Assembly (NCBI GenBank): GCA_019400425.1 | Contig: JAFREE010000271.1 | Coordinates: forward strand, 1 to 20,354 | Length of the DNA: 20,354 nt | Direction: 5' to 3' | DNA from: Hymenochaete sp. R1 | Taxonomy: Eukaryota; Basidiomycota; Agaricomycetes; Hymenochaetales; Hymenochaetaceae | Part shown: positions 11,137 to 20,311 of the stretch, in pieces | Numbering within the stretch: position 1 is the first letter of the stretch | Layout: each line of letters begins with the position of its first letter | Notes under the pieces: model-generated | Seen by the model: only the letters and a program-made list of their open reading frames with translations | The model's database searches: none | What the model was told of the DNA's origin: nothing | Program-made: the position numbers and the translations under genes

Positions 11137-12641
11137 CGAAGTAAACTGCCAGCGATCCCGATCAGACCTTCAGGACAGCTCCGCTGGGGAACCCCATGTA
11201 TGATTGAGCGTTTCAAAATGAGTGGCGTAAAATGGAGAAGTTGTTGATGAATATAGTTGAGCCAGGAGCGTGAAGATAGAGCTAAGATGGACGGGTTCTT
11301 CTGCACCTGTACTCGCATGAGCTTCACAGGCCGTGTTCCCAAAAATCTACCGAAAGTATCAGCTGCATGACTCATGGTTGTTATCTTATTTACCTCGTCC
11401 GCGTATCCGTTAATTGACCATTTACAGGGTGTAAGACAGTCCTCAATAGCACGCCGTTCTGTAGCCCGATATTCACGAACATCGTCGGCTGGAACTTGTC
11501 GATACTAGAATCCAGCATGTCCGCAATACAAATTGCCGCAGGCGGAGCCGTCAACGCTTGGAAACTTATCGTTTCCAACATGCTCTCCGGGTCAAGAGAG
11601 ACGATTTGCACGGTTTGATCTTCACACCCAACAGCCAGATAAGGTGTTTGCTGGCGGCCTTCAGGGACCTCGCCAATGCTCAGAGCAAGAACAGTGCTTC
11701 CCATCGCCTTCCTGTCCTGATATTCGTTCAATTGGCCTTCGAGGTCGAGCTCAAAGTACACGAGCTCAGCCGAACTCAAAGCTACTATGACCTGACGCTT
11801 GTTTGTTGTCGCAGCTACGCTTGTCCGGTTTTGGGGAACTCGCCATTCATTCACTCTCCGTCGGATAAGATATGTCGGATACCTTGTGGATGCACCTGAA
11901 GTAGTGCGTTGGATCCAATCTGTTGCACTGCGAGTGTCAGGGCTGATGACAGAAAGCCCGTATCTTCAACCTCCTCGATCGTTTCACCAATAGAAAGTAC
12001 CAAAGTTCCGTTAACGAAGGGGAGAATAATGTAAGAGTCGTAAGCGTCATCTTCTTTGATTTTTGTCGTCCAGACGGCGTTTGGAATACCAGGCAGGTCG
12101 GAGCCGACAACTTCTTCGACCTCCAGACCTTGTCGAAGGGTCCTGAAAGTGCTTCGAGGTCCTCGCCCACAGGCTGCACAAATTTCAAATCACTATTCGG
12201 AAGAATGTTCATCACTTTTGAGTCGATGATAGGGTCAAGGGACTCGAGTTCATCGGAGAGGATAAGATCGTCCAGTGGTCGGGGACGGAAATGGACGTGC
12301 GATAAAGGCATTGAAGGGTCCCTCATCCCGAAATTAGGATGGTCAGAGGAAGAAAATTCGGGCTCATTGTCGTCATCACCGAGTTTTTGAAACTGGTAAA
12401 GATAGCTGACAGGCGTGAGTCAGGAACACGACGACTTCCTTAAATGCAAATCGCGTACTTACTGGTTACCAAATTCTGATGCAACAAAAAGGAAACCCGA
12501 CTTGAGGATACACAGACTCGATGCTGCAGGAACAGTATCGAAGTACTTGATTCTGAGGTCATTGACGTTTTCGTTTTCACGATCGATGGTGACCTTGAAT
12601 AGATCACCGTCTTCGCTTTGAAGGAGGAAGAAAAAAGCACC

Positions 12642-12697
12642 CTAGTACGTTTGCATTAGAGACATTCGCATAGCTATGAGAACACTTCGTGGCTCGC
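12642..12697 (-). other. Non-canonical intron (GCGAGC donor) in RSE1-like gene
   Basis: The family sequence requires splicing between HKMK and GAFFFLLQ. The donor read on the minus strand is GCGAGC and the acceptor TACTAG. This is either a GC-AG intron with a weak donor or a GT donor changed to GC. The 56-nt length matches the neighbouring introns. Confidence 0.6.
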
Positions 12698-13727
12698 CTT
12701 CATTTTATGCATCACTGCTGCAACAATGAGAACACCCCTTTCCTTATTTTCTAGAGGATGCTGACGACGAGGTATAGGGACACGGTGCTGAGGTCCATCC
12801 ATATTTCGGTAAATGATATGGTCTTCGCAACAGACAAGGACTCCAAAAGGCCCATCGAATCGGTCTGATGAAGCAAGTTGACCACCAGGAACTTGTACTA
12901 GTAAGATAACTCGCGGATCGGTCGGCTCACTCCATTTCCGTACAACGTGGTTCAGACCGAGGTCAAGCTCGTAAAAGGTAAGCATCTGCAGTTTCATGAA
13001 TTAGTCTGCGACACGATGGGAAGAAACGATGAAAGTTTACCTTTTCAGCGTTATTGAATGCTTCGCCTGTTGGATCCTGATCAGACTGAATAATCGACTT
13101 CCAGAGCTGCATACAAAGGGTTTTTAAAGCCAACATCCACACCAACTATATGGTGTATAATCGAGGCGTTCTTGTGTGCTTCAAGCGGTGATGAAATGTT
13201 AAGGTTGGCTGCCGTATCTCGGTTGAGAATGTATACAAGCTTCGCCTTCTCGACACCCGCGATCATGACACTACGCCCCCTCGGATCTGTTGCAAGATAC
13301 TGCCCTGGGACAATGCGCCGAGCACCAGACTTTCCATACGTCTCTTGATGTAGTTTGACAAAGCTGGTCGTACTCGGATTGTACTCGAGAATAACGGTGC
13401 GGCCGGAATCCGAGCCTATGAGAGCATAGTCTACAGATGACACCAGACAAATACGAGTTCGTGAACAAAACATACCGGACAGTTAATGCATACAAGCTTA
13501 CCCTTTGAACCACCAGTTAACCCGAACGCAGATAAAGAACGGATCGAACCAAACACGTCTTCTGCAATTACTGTGGAGACCTTACCCGTCGTGACATCTG
13601 GACGCAACAGTTCGAGCCGTGTCCCGCGCGAGACGATGATCTCTTGCTGCCTAGCTCCGGAGAAATTTCCAACGATAGCGTGTGTTGCCGACGTCGGTGG
13701 TTGAAGGGTGAGGTTATAGAGATGCAT

Positions 13728-13970
13728 CGTTGTCCGTCGTCGGAGTCGTGTCGTAGACGTCAGCGAAGTCCTTTGCGCGCGAGCTCACAGTACTATCGGT
13801 CGGCGCGGTCACGAAAATTAGATTTATCAGCAAAAGTTCCCACGATTGAATGTTCAATTTATAAATCCGTCTCTGACCGGCCGGCGCTGAAGGAGAAAAC
13901 GATCTTTCTTCCCGACTATCACCAAGTCTTTCCATCCAAACTGTTCAGAATCATTGGAAGCCGAAGCCTG
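13728..13970. promoter_or_regulatory. Divergent promoter between RSE1-like and AlkA-like genes
   Basis: Only 243 bp separate the start codons of the two oppositely oriented genes, so they probably share a promoter. A CRE/ATF-like ACGTCA lies at 13757-13762. No TATA box stands out on either side, as is common for fungal housekeeping genes. Shared regulation is inferred from the arrangement alone. Confidence 0.5.
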
Positions 13971-15697
13971 ATGCCTGTGCTACGCTCGGCGACTCACAAA
14001 GCAGCAACTGAAGCAATAGCAAAGCCCCTGAAAAGGGTCGTCGCCAAGGCGCAAGATACGGAAACGGTTCAAGATGTTACGAAAATGCGAAAGCCTGCAA
14101 AGAGCAAGAGCGTAAATGTCGGCGTGAAAGAGGCCCTAGACGTAGAAAATGTTGGAGGCGACACTTCAGTGGCTACAGTAATTCCTCCTCCCGGGCCCGC
14201 TTCTCCACCTCCGAGTCCACTGTCAGCCGTCCTTTCTTTTTCTTTTGACGATGCAAAAGCTCATCTATTCACCGCTGATCCAAGATTTGAAGATATTTTC
14301 TCTGAACTCAACTGTCGCCCCTTTGAACACCTTGAGACGATGGACCCGTTTAGGTGAAAAGATAATAATATTGACAGCATGCTACATTACTGAATCCCAG
14401 GTACCAGAACATTAACAACATCTATATTGTGAGACACAGTCTTTTTAAGCGACCTCTTTCGTCCATTCTCATTAACTTCAACTAGAGGGCAACAGATCTC
14501 ATGGCTTGCAGCTAAATCGATCACTCATAAGTTCAGGCGCCTGTTCGATCCTTCCTTACCGGAGAAAGCAGATGATGCAAAGTGAGCACAATCAATTCTA
14601 CAATTTTTAAAAAAATGTCTCGGAGTCGCTGAGAACTAACAAATTATACAAGAAATACGTTAGACTCATTCACAAGTTGAAGCCCAACCGCACACCAAGT
14701 TGCGGCCACAGATATTACCGTTCTGCGGACTGCTGGTTTGAGTGGACGCAAGGCGGAATATGGTACGTGGATACTCTTCAAATTCGAATACGGCTGACAT
14801 TTGTCTTAGTTCAAGACCTGGCTCTGAGATTTGCCGACAGGCGTCTGTCCAATGATAAGATCCAAGGAGCCACCGATGACAAATTGTATGAGCTTCTTAC
14901 GGCCGTACATGGCATTGGAAAGGTAAATATGCTCTACAGTTATTGGGTACCCTAGAAATGACAATATAGTATAGTGGACAGTTGACATGTTTGCTATTTT
15001 CTCGCTCCGTCGACCCAACATACTCCCAGTCGGTAAGTACAGCGAAGCTTCACAAGTTCGTGCACCTTCACGCCATATCTAGGCGACCTCGGAGTCCAGA
15101 GAGGGGTTGCACGCTGGTTTCTTTCTCTCCACTCTCGTTCTCCTTAAGACGCGATCGCTATCTCTCCTAAGAAGCTTCCCGCTAAATCGGATAAACCGCA
15201 ATCTCAGAGCCAGGCAGCGACAACTGATCCCGAACTCGGCAATCGGGATGCAGCCGTCTTCCCTCCATCCGGTGTGCCTACAATGCCAAAAAAGCTTCGA
15301 AGCAGATAAATTGTGACTCACGTAAAGAGATCCCTCTTCCTCCTCCCACGTTTACGCCGTCAATCGATCGGACGTTGAGGAAGACTCTGCCTCAAACGTA
15401 CGACGTTCCTCCGCTGCCAGAAGGCATGAACATTAAAGAACTGCTGGCCCGCTCGGACAGGAAGAAGAAAACCAAGTGCGTAATCTAATTTTCTTAGTCT
15501 TGTCTTCCTTATCTATAGTTTGCTTCCTTTTTTTCAGAGGAGCAATCCTGACCCCAATGGAGATGGAAGAGCTGACGGATAGCTGGAAACCTTATCATAG
15601 TTTAGGTAAGCCTTTCATTACGTTGAAAAACGAGTATTCATGATTTCTTTCCGTAGGAGTGTACTACATGCGGTCCCTTGCATCAGCCGATATTTAA
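13971..15697 (+). pseudogene. AlkA-type DNA-3-methyladenine glycosylase, disrupted in C-terminal part
   Basis: The product would remove alkylated purines in base-excision repair. ATG 13971 opens a basic, Lys-rich N terminus (MPVLRSATHKAA) suited to the nucleus. The HhH-GPD fold follows: a 21-nt micro-exon plus GQQISWLA, then GLSGRKAEYVQDLA, the hairpin AVHGIGKWTVDMFAIFSLR and the catalytic-Asp motif PVGDLGVQRG. Exons: 13971-14353, 14408-14428, 14486-14581, about 14653-14762, 14810-14922, 14975-15032, 15083-15475, 15538-15605 and 15657-15697. Breaks: TAA 15145-15147 just after the catalytic domain (Gln fits), a one-base loss in the A-run 15288-15293 that the following frame requires, and a possible TGA at 14678. 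The TGA depends on the acceptor: 14652 has a CTAAC branch-like site just upstream, while 14682 would skip the stop. Catalytic residues are still present. Confidence 0.85.
14408..14428 (+). other. 21-nt micro-exon of the AlkA-like gene
   Basis: Splicing GTTTAG to these 21 nt and then to AGGGCAAC gives FRTLTTSILGQQISW, which matches the conserved entry into the HhH-GPD domain (TLATSILGQQIS type). The flanking introns (14354-14407 and 14429-14485) have GT donors and CAG and TAG acceptors. The alternative acceptor at 14400 gives an unconserved frame. Confidence 0.7.
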
Positions 15698-15921
15698 TGC
15701 CACTTCAAACGTGAAGAGAAATGGAATAGTCGATCTCTCAAAAAATCGATATCAAAGCGGACTGCGAACTTTATGCAGTTTCCGGCAATGAGCTGTTTTC
15801 TCTGCGCAGCAGAACTTTGCTCCAAGTTCAATCTGTATTAAAAGCGTTCAAGGCACGAACTCATTGGCCCCGTGAGAGCCATCTCAAACCTTTCCGTTTC
15901 TATACTTGTGACTCCTTCGCC

Positions 15922-16640
15922 ATGGAGAACGTACGCCACGATAATGATGTTCCGCGCACCAGTATACGCAATGCGAAGAAGCTAGAGGATGCTCTAGAAA
16001 TAGCATGGAGATGGTGGAATGACGCCCGTGACGCCCGTGAGCAAGTAGTTGAAAAACTGAAGGAAGAAGCTATTGATTGCCTAGGTAACTTTTTTACGAC
16101 GTCCTGGGAAACCCTTACAAAGAGAATCTCGTCTCTACAGAAAAATCAGAGTGCGTAATAGAAACGCATAAATCTGACATGTTTCGACTCTTCCTTCAGG
16201 ATTATCTATCCTTTTACAAGGTCGAAGGCAATGCCAGCGAAGCCAGATTGAGTCAGAAGGATTCCGCTCGACAACGGATTCGAAAGTACTTGCATGAGGG
16301 AAGAGCGACACTTCGCGCTGCAACAAAAATGGCTCTAGACACCTCCGACTGGACTGACTCCGAAGTGTCTGGCTGGAAGGGCGATGAGAACATGAAGGCG
16401 AATTTGGTACAGAAGTTGTTGGATCTCCACGAGGACTCTCATGAATCCATCAACGCGCTACATGAATTCATCATTTCTTGCCTGCCTACCAGTACTACCT
16501 CAGATCTTACGCGATCACCCACAACGGAACTCCGGTATGCGACATCGGCACTCAAAGCCTCTTGGACAGACATGACCAATTTGAAGGAGGATTTCAATAA
16601 GACGCCACTATTCTACAATATTACCGTGGCTAACATTGCA
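15922..16640 (+). CDS. Unidentified helical protein, possibly frameshifted
   Basis: ATG 15922 sits in an ideal CGCCATGG context, 224 bp after the AlkA-like stop. It opens a charged, helix-forming frame (LEDALEIAWRWW, DAREQVVEKLKEEAID) that runs to an intron-like GTGCGT at 16151. A second frame starts after a TTCAG acceptor at 16199 and continues DYLSFYKVEGNASEARL and beyond for about 160 codons. The two halves look like one protein, but the splice phases do not match, so either a one- or two-base indel or another intron model is needed. The 9-nt unit GACGCCCGT is repeated in tandem at about 16021-16038. No family was recognised. The second frame has no stop before the CDT2-like exon, so the 3' end is unknown. 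Confidence 0.45.
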
Positions 16641-16642
16641 AC

Positions 16643-17810
16643 ATGTGGAACGTCGGAAGCGGCGACAAGACCACCATACGCATGCGCTTTCATAAGAGGT
16701 GCTGTCATTTTCAGTATCCTATTATAAAGCTTCTTGCGCTTACTATTGATCAGCTTCTAAGAGAAGCGAATCGTCTGTTCTCGCAGTTTCGATTGAAGAA
16801 GGAGCTGTTGAACTACTCAAGACAGAAAAACGACGAAATGACTGGGATCCTGGTAAGGGGTTCTATGTGAGTTATGCATGGCGACGTCTGTGCACTTCAA
16901 GTTGCCAAAAACTGTGCTCGAAATCCGCCAAAATTACCATTTTGATATCAAGTGGTCCCATACAGACAGCTTGATTGCAACGTCTGCTGGTGATCGCACA
17001 ATTCGTATCACAGACCCTCGATCATTTATGGGTGAAGCATTAAATGTCCATGATGGTGGTCACTTGAGTACTGTCAAGAGTATCGACTGGGATCCACTCA
17101 GTGATAACCTACTTGTGAGTGGTGCCCGGGGCAGATGTATCTGTCTTTGGGATTTGCAAATAAAGAGCCCCGACAGCGAGAATGGAGGGCAGTGGAAGCC
17201 TGCTATCTAAAGCCCTTTTGCCCACGAAAAAATCGCCGGAAAGCCTGCAAAGAAAGGCTGATATGCTCTAGCTGAGAGGAGCGTAACGACGGTAGTGTTC
17301 CGATTGGAGAGCTCGCATGAGGTTCAGATAGAGGCTCAGGAAAAGGGTAGGTCCTTGGCACTCGAGTACGAGTAAATCTGACGTCATTTCAGAATTCTAA
17401 GGAAGTGGGACATGTGTTGTGTCCCACAGGCGAACCGCGCAAAAATGTCCCATGTGAAGCCAATCGAAGAGTCAAGATGGATTTCACTATCTTGCCTTCG
17501 GACGTGTTGTGCTATGGCATTGCCACCACTCCACGTCGAGCTCGAGGTTTATGCTCGGTCGCCTTCGGAAGTGGGCCGAGCGCAGGGAAAATCTTCGCTC
17601 TGGGATACGATTCTCGAATTCACACATACACCTCTCTCGGTTCCACAACTCCAACTTGTCTTCAAAATGACCGCAATTCCTCTTTTTGCCCGATCCTCTC
17701 ATTCGCACGTGGCATGAACACCAGGGTTTATACCGCTACTACATCCTGCGGATCGGGAACCCAATTTTGGATTTTCCTCTGGCACAGACCTGCTTTTGAC
17801 TTTTGACTCA
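16643..17810 (+). pseudogene. CDT2: CDT2/DTL-like WD40 substrate receptor, disrupted
   Basis: CDT2 is the PCNA-coupled substrate receptor of the CRL4 ubiquitin ligase in S phase. An exon ending at 16698 reads PPYACAFIR; exon 16754-16852 gives SSVLAVSIEEGAVELLKTEK and DWDP; the exon from about 16902 holds WD repeats (FDIKWSHTDSLIATSAGDRT, STVKSIDWDP, CICLWDLQ). Later parts give ERSVTTVVF, GILRKWD (exon from 17393) and PRRARGLCSVAFGSGPSAG plus FALGYDSRIHTYT. Breaks: TAA 17208-17210 (Gln fits), TGA 17259-17261 (Arg fits), frameshifts near 17324 and 17475, and a splice-phase mismatch at 16852/16902 that a lost base at the acceptor would explain. The sequence after about 17650 is too degraded to follow. 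Another DTL-like WD40 protein is possible; the start codon is unknown because the preceding frame runs straight in. Confidence 0.62.
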
Positions 17811-17939
17811 CTCCGCTTGCAGGATTAACAGCTCAGGAACATGCGGGCTTACATTTGGACCGAGACCAAGGCACGGTAAACCACGGGGCAACGACCACGA
17901 AATTAAGCATGGGAACGACAATATTGACGCTGGCAATGG

Positions 17940-18219
17940 CGAAGAAGGAAGGAATAAGTTGAATGAGACGTTGGATGGCTTCGAATTATGGACTCCGTAC
18001 GCAATTCCGAACATGGCGAGCATGCCGCAGAATCCAATTATTTGGCGCATTGAACAGGAGATGCAGCGAACGAAAGAGTGAACGGGGGTCTTGGTGGTGG
18101 ACAACGACCAGAAATGGCACAGCAGAGGGAGACGACGAGAGCGGCTTGATATAGATGCTCTAACAGATACGGACGACGAAAATAGCCAAAATTTCTTTGA
18201 CAGGCATGACTACACGGTA
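17940..18219 (+). pseudogene. Unassigned coding remnant with in-frame stop
   Basis: One frame reads FELWTPYAIPNMASMPQNP and IIWRIEQEMQRTKE, meets TGA 18079-18081, then continues coherently as TGVLVVDNDQKWHSRGRRR and LDIDALTDTDDENSQNFFD up to a GTACGT donor-like site at about 18220. An Arg codon (CGA to TGA) would restore it. It could be the 3' part of the CDT2-like gene or a separate gene; I do not recognise it. The region upstream (17810-17940) contains an Asn/Asp/Gly-rich low-complexity frame. Confidence 0.35.
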
Positions 18220-18378
18220 CGTATCGTATGGTTCTGAAGTAAGATTGCGGTACTGGAACACTGACACTGGCTCAAGTAAATCATGTTCATGAATAGAACA
18301 ACGTTGTAACTTGGGATATCCACGGTGCGAGCGGACAGTTTGCGTTCACCCCAGCATTGAGCAACGGCGGATCCGAAT
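18220..18378. other. Short stretch with no recognised feature
   Basis: This lies between the + strand remnant and the 3' part of the minus-strand gene. It starts with a donor-like GTACGT, so it may be an intron followed by degraded or untranslated sequence. Nothing else could be supported. Confidence 0.3.
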
Positions 18379-19259
18379 TTAAGTCTGCATCGGAAAAAGC
18401 TCCATGAGAGGTAACCATTTAACTTCAAGGCAGAGACTTGTGCGTCCTGTCTTCTCAGGCATTTTACCCTCAGTGGTCACATATTTGTAGACGTCTTGGA
18501 ACTCGCGAATATAGATGAAGTTTTGGTATATCTCGTTCTTCTCGAACCCGGGTATATCATCCATGTAGTCTCTATAAAAAAAGAAAGGCTTTGCCTTTGT
18601 AGTGCAAGACGAGTAAGCAAGTCGGAATACAGCAATGTAAGTAATGAGAGATGAAAATCACGTACGAGATTCAGATGTCGTTTGTCGTGGCGGTAGTAAA
18701 GAGTCTCCGCAACGTACAGCTCTCTAATGATACCCTTCTTCGTTGAGCTCTTCACCATACAACACTTGATGACCAGTCCAGCGTTCGGTTTCGCCGGATC
18801 TTTCTTCTCCTTATCAATCCCTTGAAGGTACAACTCTCGATCGAAGACAGTCACCGTCTTTACGAGAAAGGCGTGTCAGTGCATAAGGGAACGAGTGATT
18901 AATTAAAAGCTCAGTGTACTTACCCGCACTTCTCCATCTGCGCCCCCTCCGATGTCTCTGGTCTTTGCGACATCAAAGACATACACTTTTTGTTTCCTAT
19001 TGTCAGGCTTGTCAAGCTCAGCTTCATACCCTCGGAATTGGTTTCGACGCGGCGGGTCTCGTGGACTGACGCGCCTCCGAGGGTCTGTTGCTTGCGCCTG
19101 TGTACCTGTCCATGAAGCAGAGAGTTGTATGGGAAAAAAGGTCCGATAAACGAGAACAAGTTGCTCAAAGCTTGCACATGTAATTTGCGAAAGGTGGAGA
19201 AAAGGAGAGAATGTAGAGTTCAACATTGGTTGAGACGGCACCGAAAATGATTTAGTCAT
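18379..19259 (-). CDS. Unrecognised protein, at least three exons
   Basis: A minus-strand frame from ATG 19257-19259 gives an N-terminal part ending GGGADGEVR at 18924. A 66-nt GT-AG intron (18923-18858) leads to an exon 18857-18666 reading TVTVFDRELYLQGIDKEKK, VIKCCMVKSSTKKG and ETLYYRHDKRHLNL. A further exon from about 18570 reads DYMDDIPGFEKNEIYQNFIY and REFQDVYKYVTTEGKMPEK. The first junction is in phase. The second is not: the donor reads CTCGTACGTGATT, and one extra G (giving a GTGATT donor after CG) would join the frame as LVR-DYMDD, so a one-base loss is possible. No signal peptide, membrane segment or known motif was found. The N-terminal 60 residues are Ser/Pro/Arg-rich and the true start may lie further inside. 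Confidence 0.42.
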
Positions 19260-19678
19260 TCCATCGCGGCCGTTTCAAATGGTCGTGTTTCGCGTGAGGT
19301 TGGCTGAACGCAATGTAAAGCAATTGAAGGCCACCTTACGTCGCAGGATATCATATCAGAGTTAGATTGAAGCTGAAGCTCCAGGAACCAATGTATCGCG
19401 AATTTGCAACGGCTGCTTGAGTGTAGGCGCGAATGGAGCTCAAAGCTCGTCTGATGAGATATTGAGAAACATCGCAGGGACATGTGTACTTGCATTGAAG
19501 AGACGCTAAGGCAGGGTGAGAATACGACTTCGCATAACGAGCCATTCATTAGTGTAGATCGCCTAAAACACTTTCAAAAAGTTTCAGGGATGAAACAACT
19601 TAAGCACAATCTGTTGCGCGAATTGACCTCCTGCACCTAGTACCATCAATTGAAGTTGTCGATACAATCGCTGAGACG
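19260..19678. other. Intergenic region, nothing recognised
   Basis: This stretch separates the unknown minus-strand gene from the stop codon of the dienelactone-hydrolase gene. It should hold the 3' end of the latter and the promoter of the former. Open frames here are short and show no family resemblance. Confidence 0.4.
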
Positions 19679-20311
19679 TCAGAATATAGTTTTCTTGAAC
19701 CAAGCAACGGTCGCAGCGAAGGCGCTCTCGAATCCTGCTTTCGCTTCTGGGATAGCAAAATTGGGCCGGGCAGCAAAACCATGCACCGTCCCTGAAAGAA
19801 AACCGATCGTCAAGGACCGGTCGCCACAAAGTCGTTCGATAGAACCGTACCTTTGTACACCTTGAACTCGTAATCGAGGAAATCAGGTTGATCCTTCCTT
19901 GAGGCGAACACGGCTTCGGCCTTGTTCTGACTCTCCGTTGTGAACGAAGGCTCCTCTTCATGACGAAGTCGCGAAATATCAGCTCGAGAGTCACCATGGA
20001 ATTTGAAGAACTGACTTTCTGCAACCATCCAGGACGTAGGAACCCCCATGGCGCGAACTTGTTCGGGAGTGCAGTTTCCGGGGTGAATGATGACAGCAGA
20101 ATCAAGAGTGTCCGTAGCCGCCAAGAGGACTCCAACGGAGCCTAAAAACGTAGGTTGACGAATGCATTTGGAGCTCAGGCCTGTTGGAGCTCACCTCCAA
20201 AGCAGTATCTATTGCATTTTTTAGCGCATGCCACAGACGTGGTATTCATCAGACTCACCCAACGGCGCCAATCTTCATATACTGTTTTTCCGACTTGACT
20301 TTTGATATGAA
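19679..20311 (-). CDS. Dienelactone hydrolase family protein (5' end outside window)
   Basis: This is a cytosolic-type alpha/beta hydrolase of the DLH family, which opens lactone or ester bonds with a Cys-Asp-His triad. Minus-strand exons are 20311-20259 (KQYMKIGAVG), a 14-nt exon 20208-20195 (YCFG, carrying the nucleophilic Cys), 20141-19851 (SVGVLLAATDTLDSAVIIHP, then PTSWMVAES) and 19791-19679 (TVHGFAARPN with the catalytic His, ending AWFKKTIF and TGA 19679-19681). All visible introns are GT-AG, 50-59 nt, and in phase, and no stop or frameshift is seen, unlike the genes to the left. The N-terminal part continues beyond the right edge; 20312-20354 looks like intron sequence. The substrate cannot be predicted. 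Confidence 0.85.
20195..20208 (-). other. 14-nt micro-exon encoding the catalytic-Cys motif
   Basis: On the minus strand the 14 nt between a CAATAG acceptor and a GTGAGC donor supply the residues Y-C-F-G, completing GAVGYCFGGSVG across two introns of 50 and 53 nt. Without it the protein would lose its nucleophile and shift frame. Family conservation of the GxCxGG motif makes the exon call firm despite its size. Confidence 0.8.

Larger units (their letters stand above)
9480..13727 (-). pseudogene. RSE1: SF3B3/RSE1-like U2 snRNP splicing factor, disrupted
   Basis: SF3B3 (Rse1) is the large beta-propeller subunit of SF3b in U2 snRNP and is needed for branch-site recognition. From ATG 13725-13727 the product starts MHLYNLTLQ, continues through VSRGTRLELLRPD and [13 protein letters not shown], and ends with the CPSF_A-type C-terminal region (AGDKFGN, DDDPTGAG, ELDRTVGEVLKKLEQ). 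Exons: 13727-13502, 13430-13041, 12985-12698, 12641-12463, 12405-11394, 11346-11137, 10965-10797, 10738-10418, 10360-10235 and 10184-9480; the total (about 1,200 codons) equals the family's usual length. Breaks: frameshifts near 13087, 12185 and 11858; a compensating indel pair near 11216 and 11176; and a donor reading AT instead of GT at 11136. The last four exons are intact. Identity is very secure; inactivation depends on the bases being correct. Confidence 0.93.

Noticed and set aside
1092..17261. Alternative genetic code with reassigned stop codons
   Set aside because: TAA and TAG fall where Gln fits, but TGA falls where both Arg and Trp fit, and frameshifts occur as well. The intact hydrolase and the ends of several genes use TGA or TAA as normal stops. 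Decay explains all of it better.
17379..17386. Full CRE palindrome TGACGTCA
   Set aside because: It sits at the 3' end of an intron next to the acceptor, where a promoter role is unlikely.
17406..17428. Inverted repeat GTGGGACA / TGTCCCAC
   Set aside because: It lies in a WD40 coding exon of the CDT2-like gene and is short; coincidence is the simplest explanation.
19256..19549. Minus-strand open frames between the unknown gene and the hydrolase
   Set aside because: They overlap in different frames, are Ser/His-rich, and show no splice sites or family pattern; treated as intergenic.
19584..20135. Minus-strand 183-codon open frame over the hydrolase
   Set aside because: It is in the wrong frame and reads through the hydrolase intron; the conserved TVHGF and GYCFGG motifs lie in the spliced frame.
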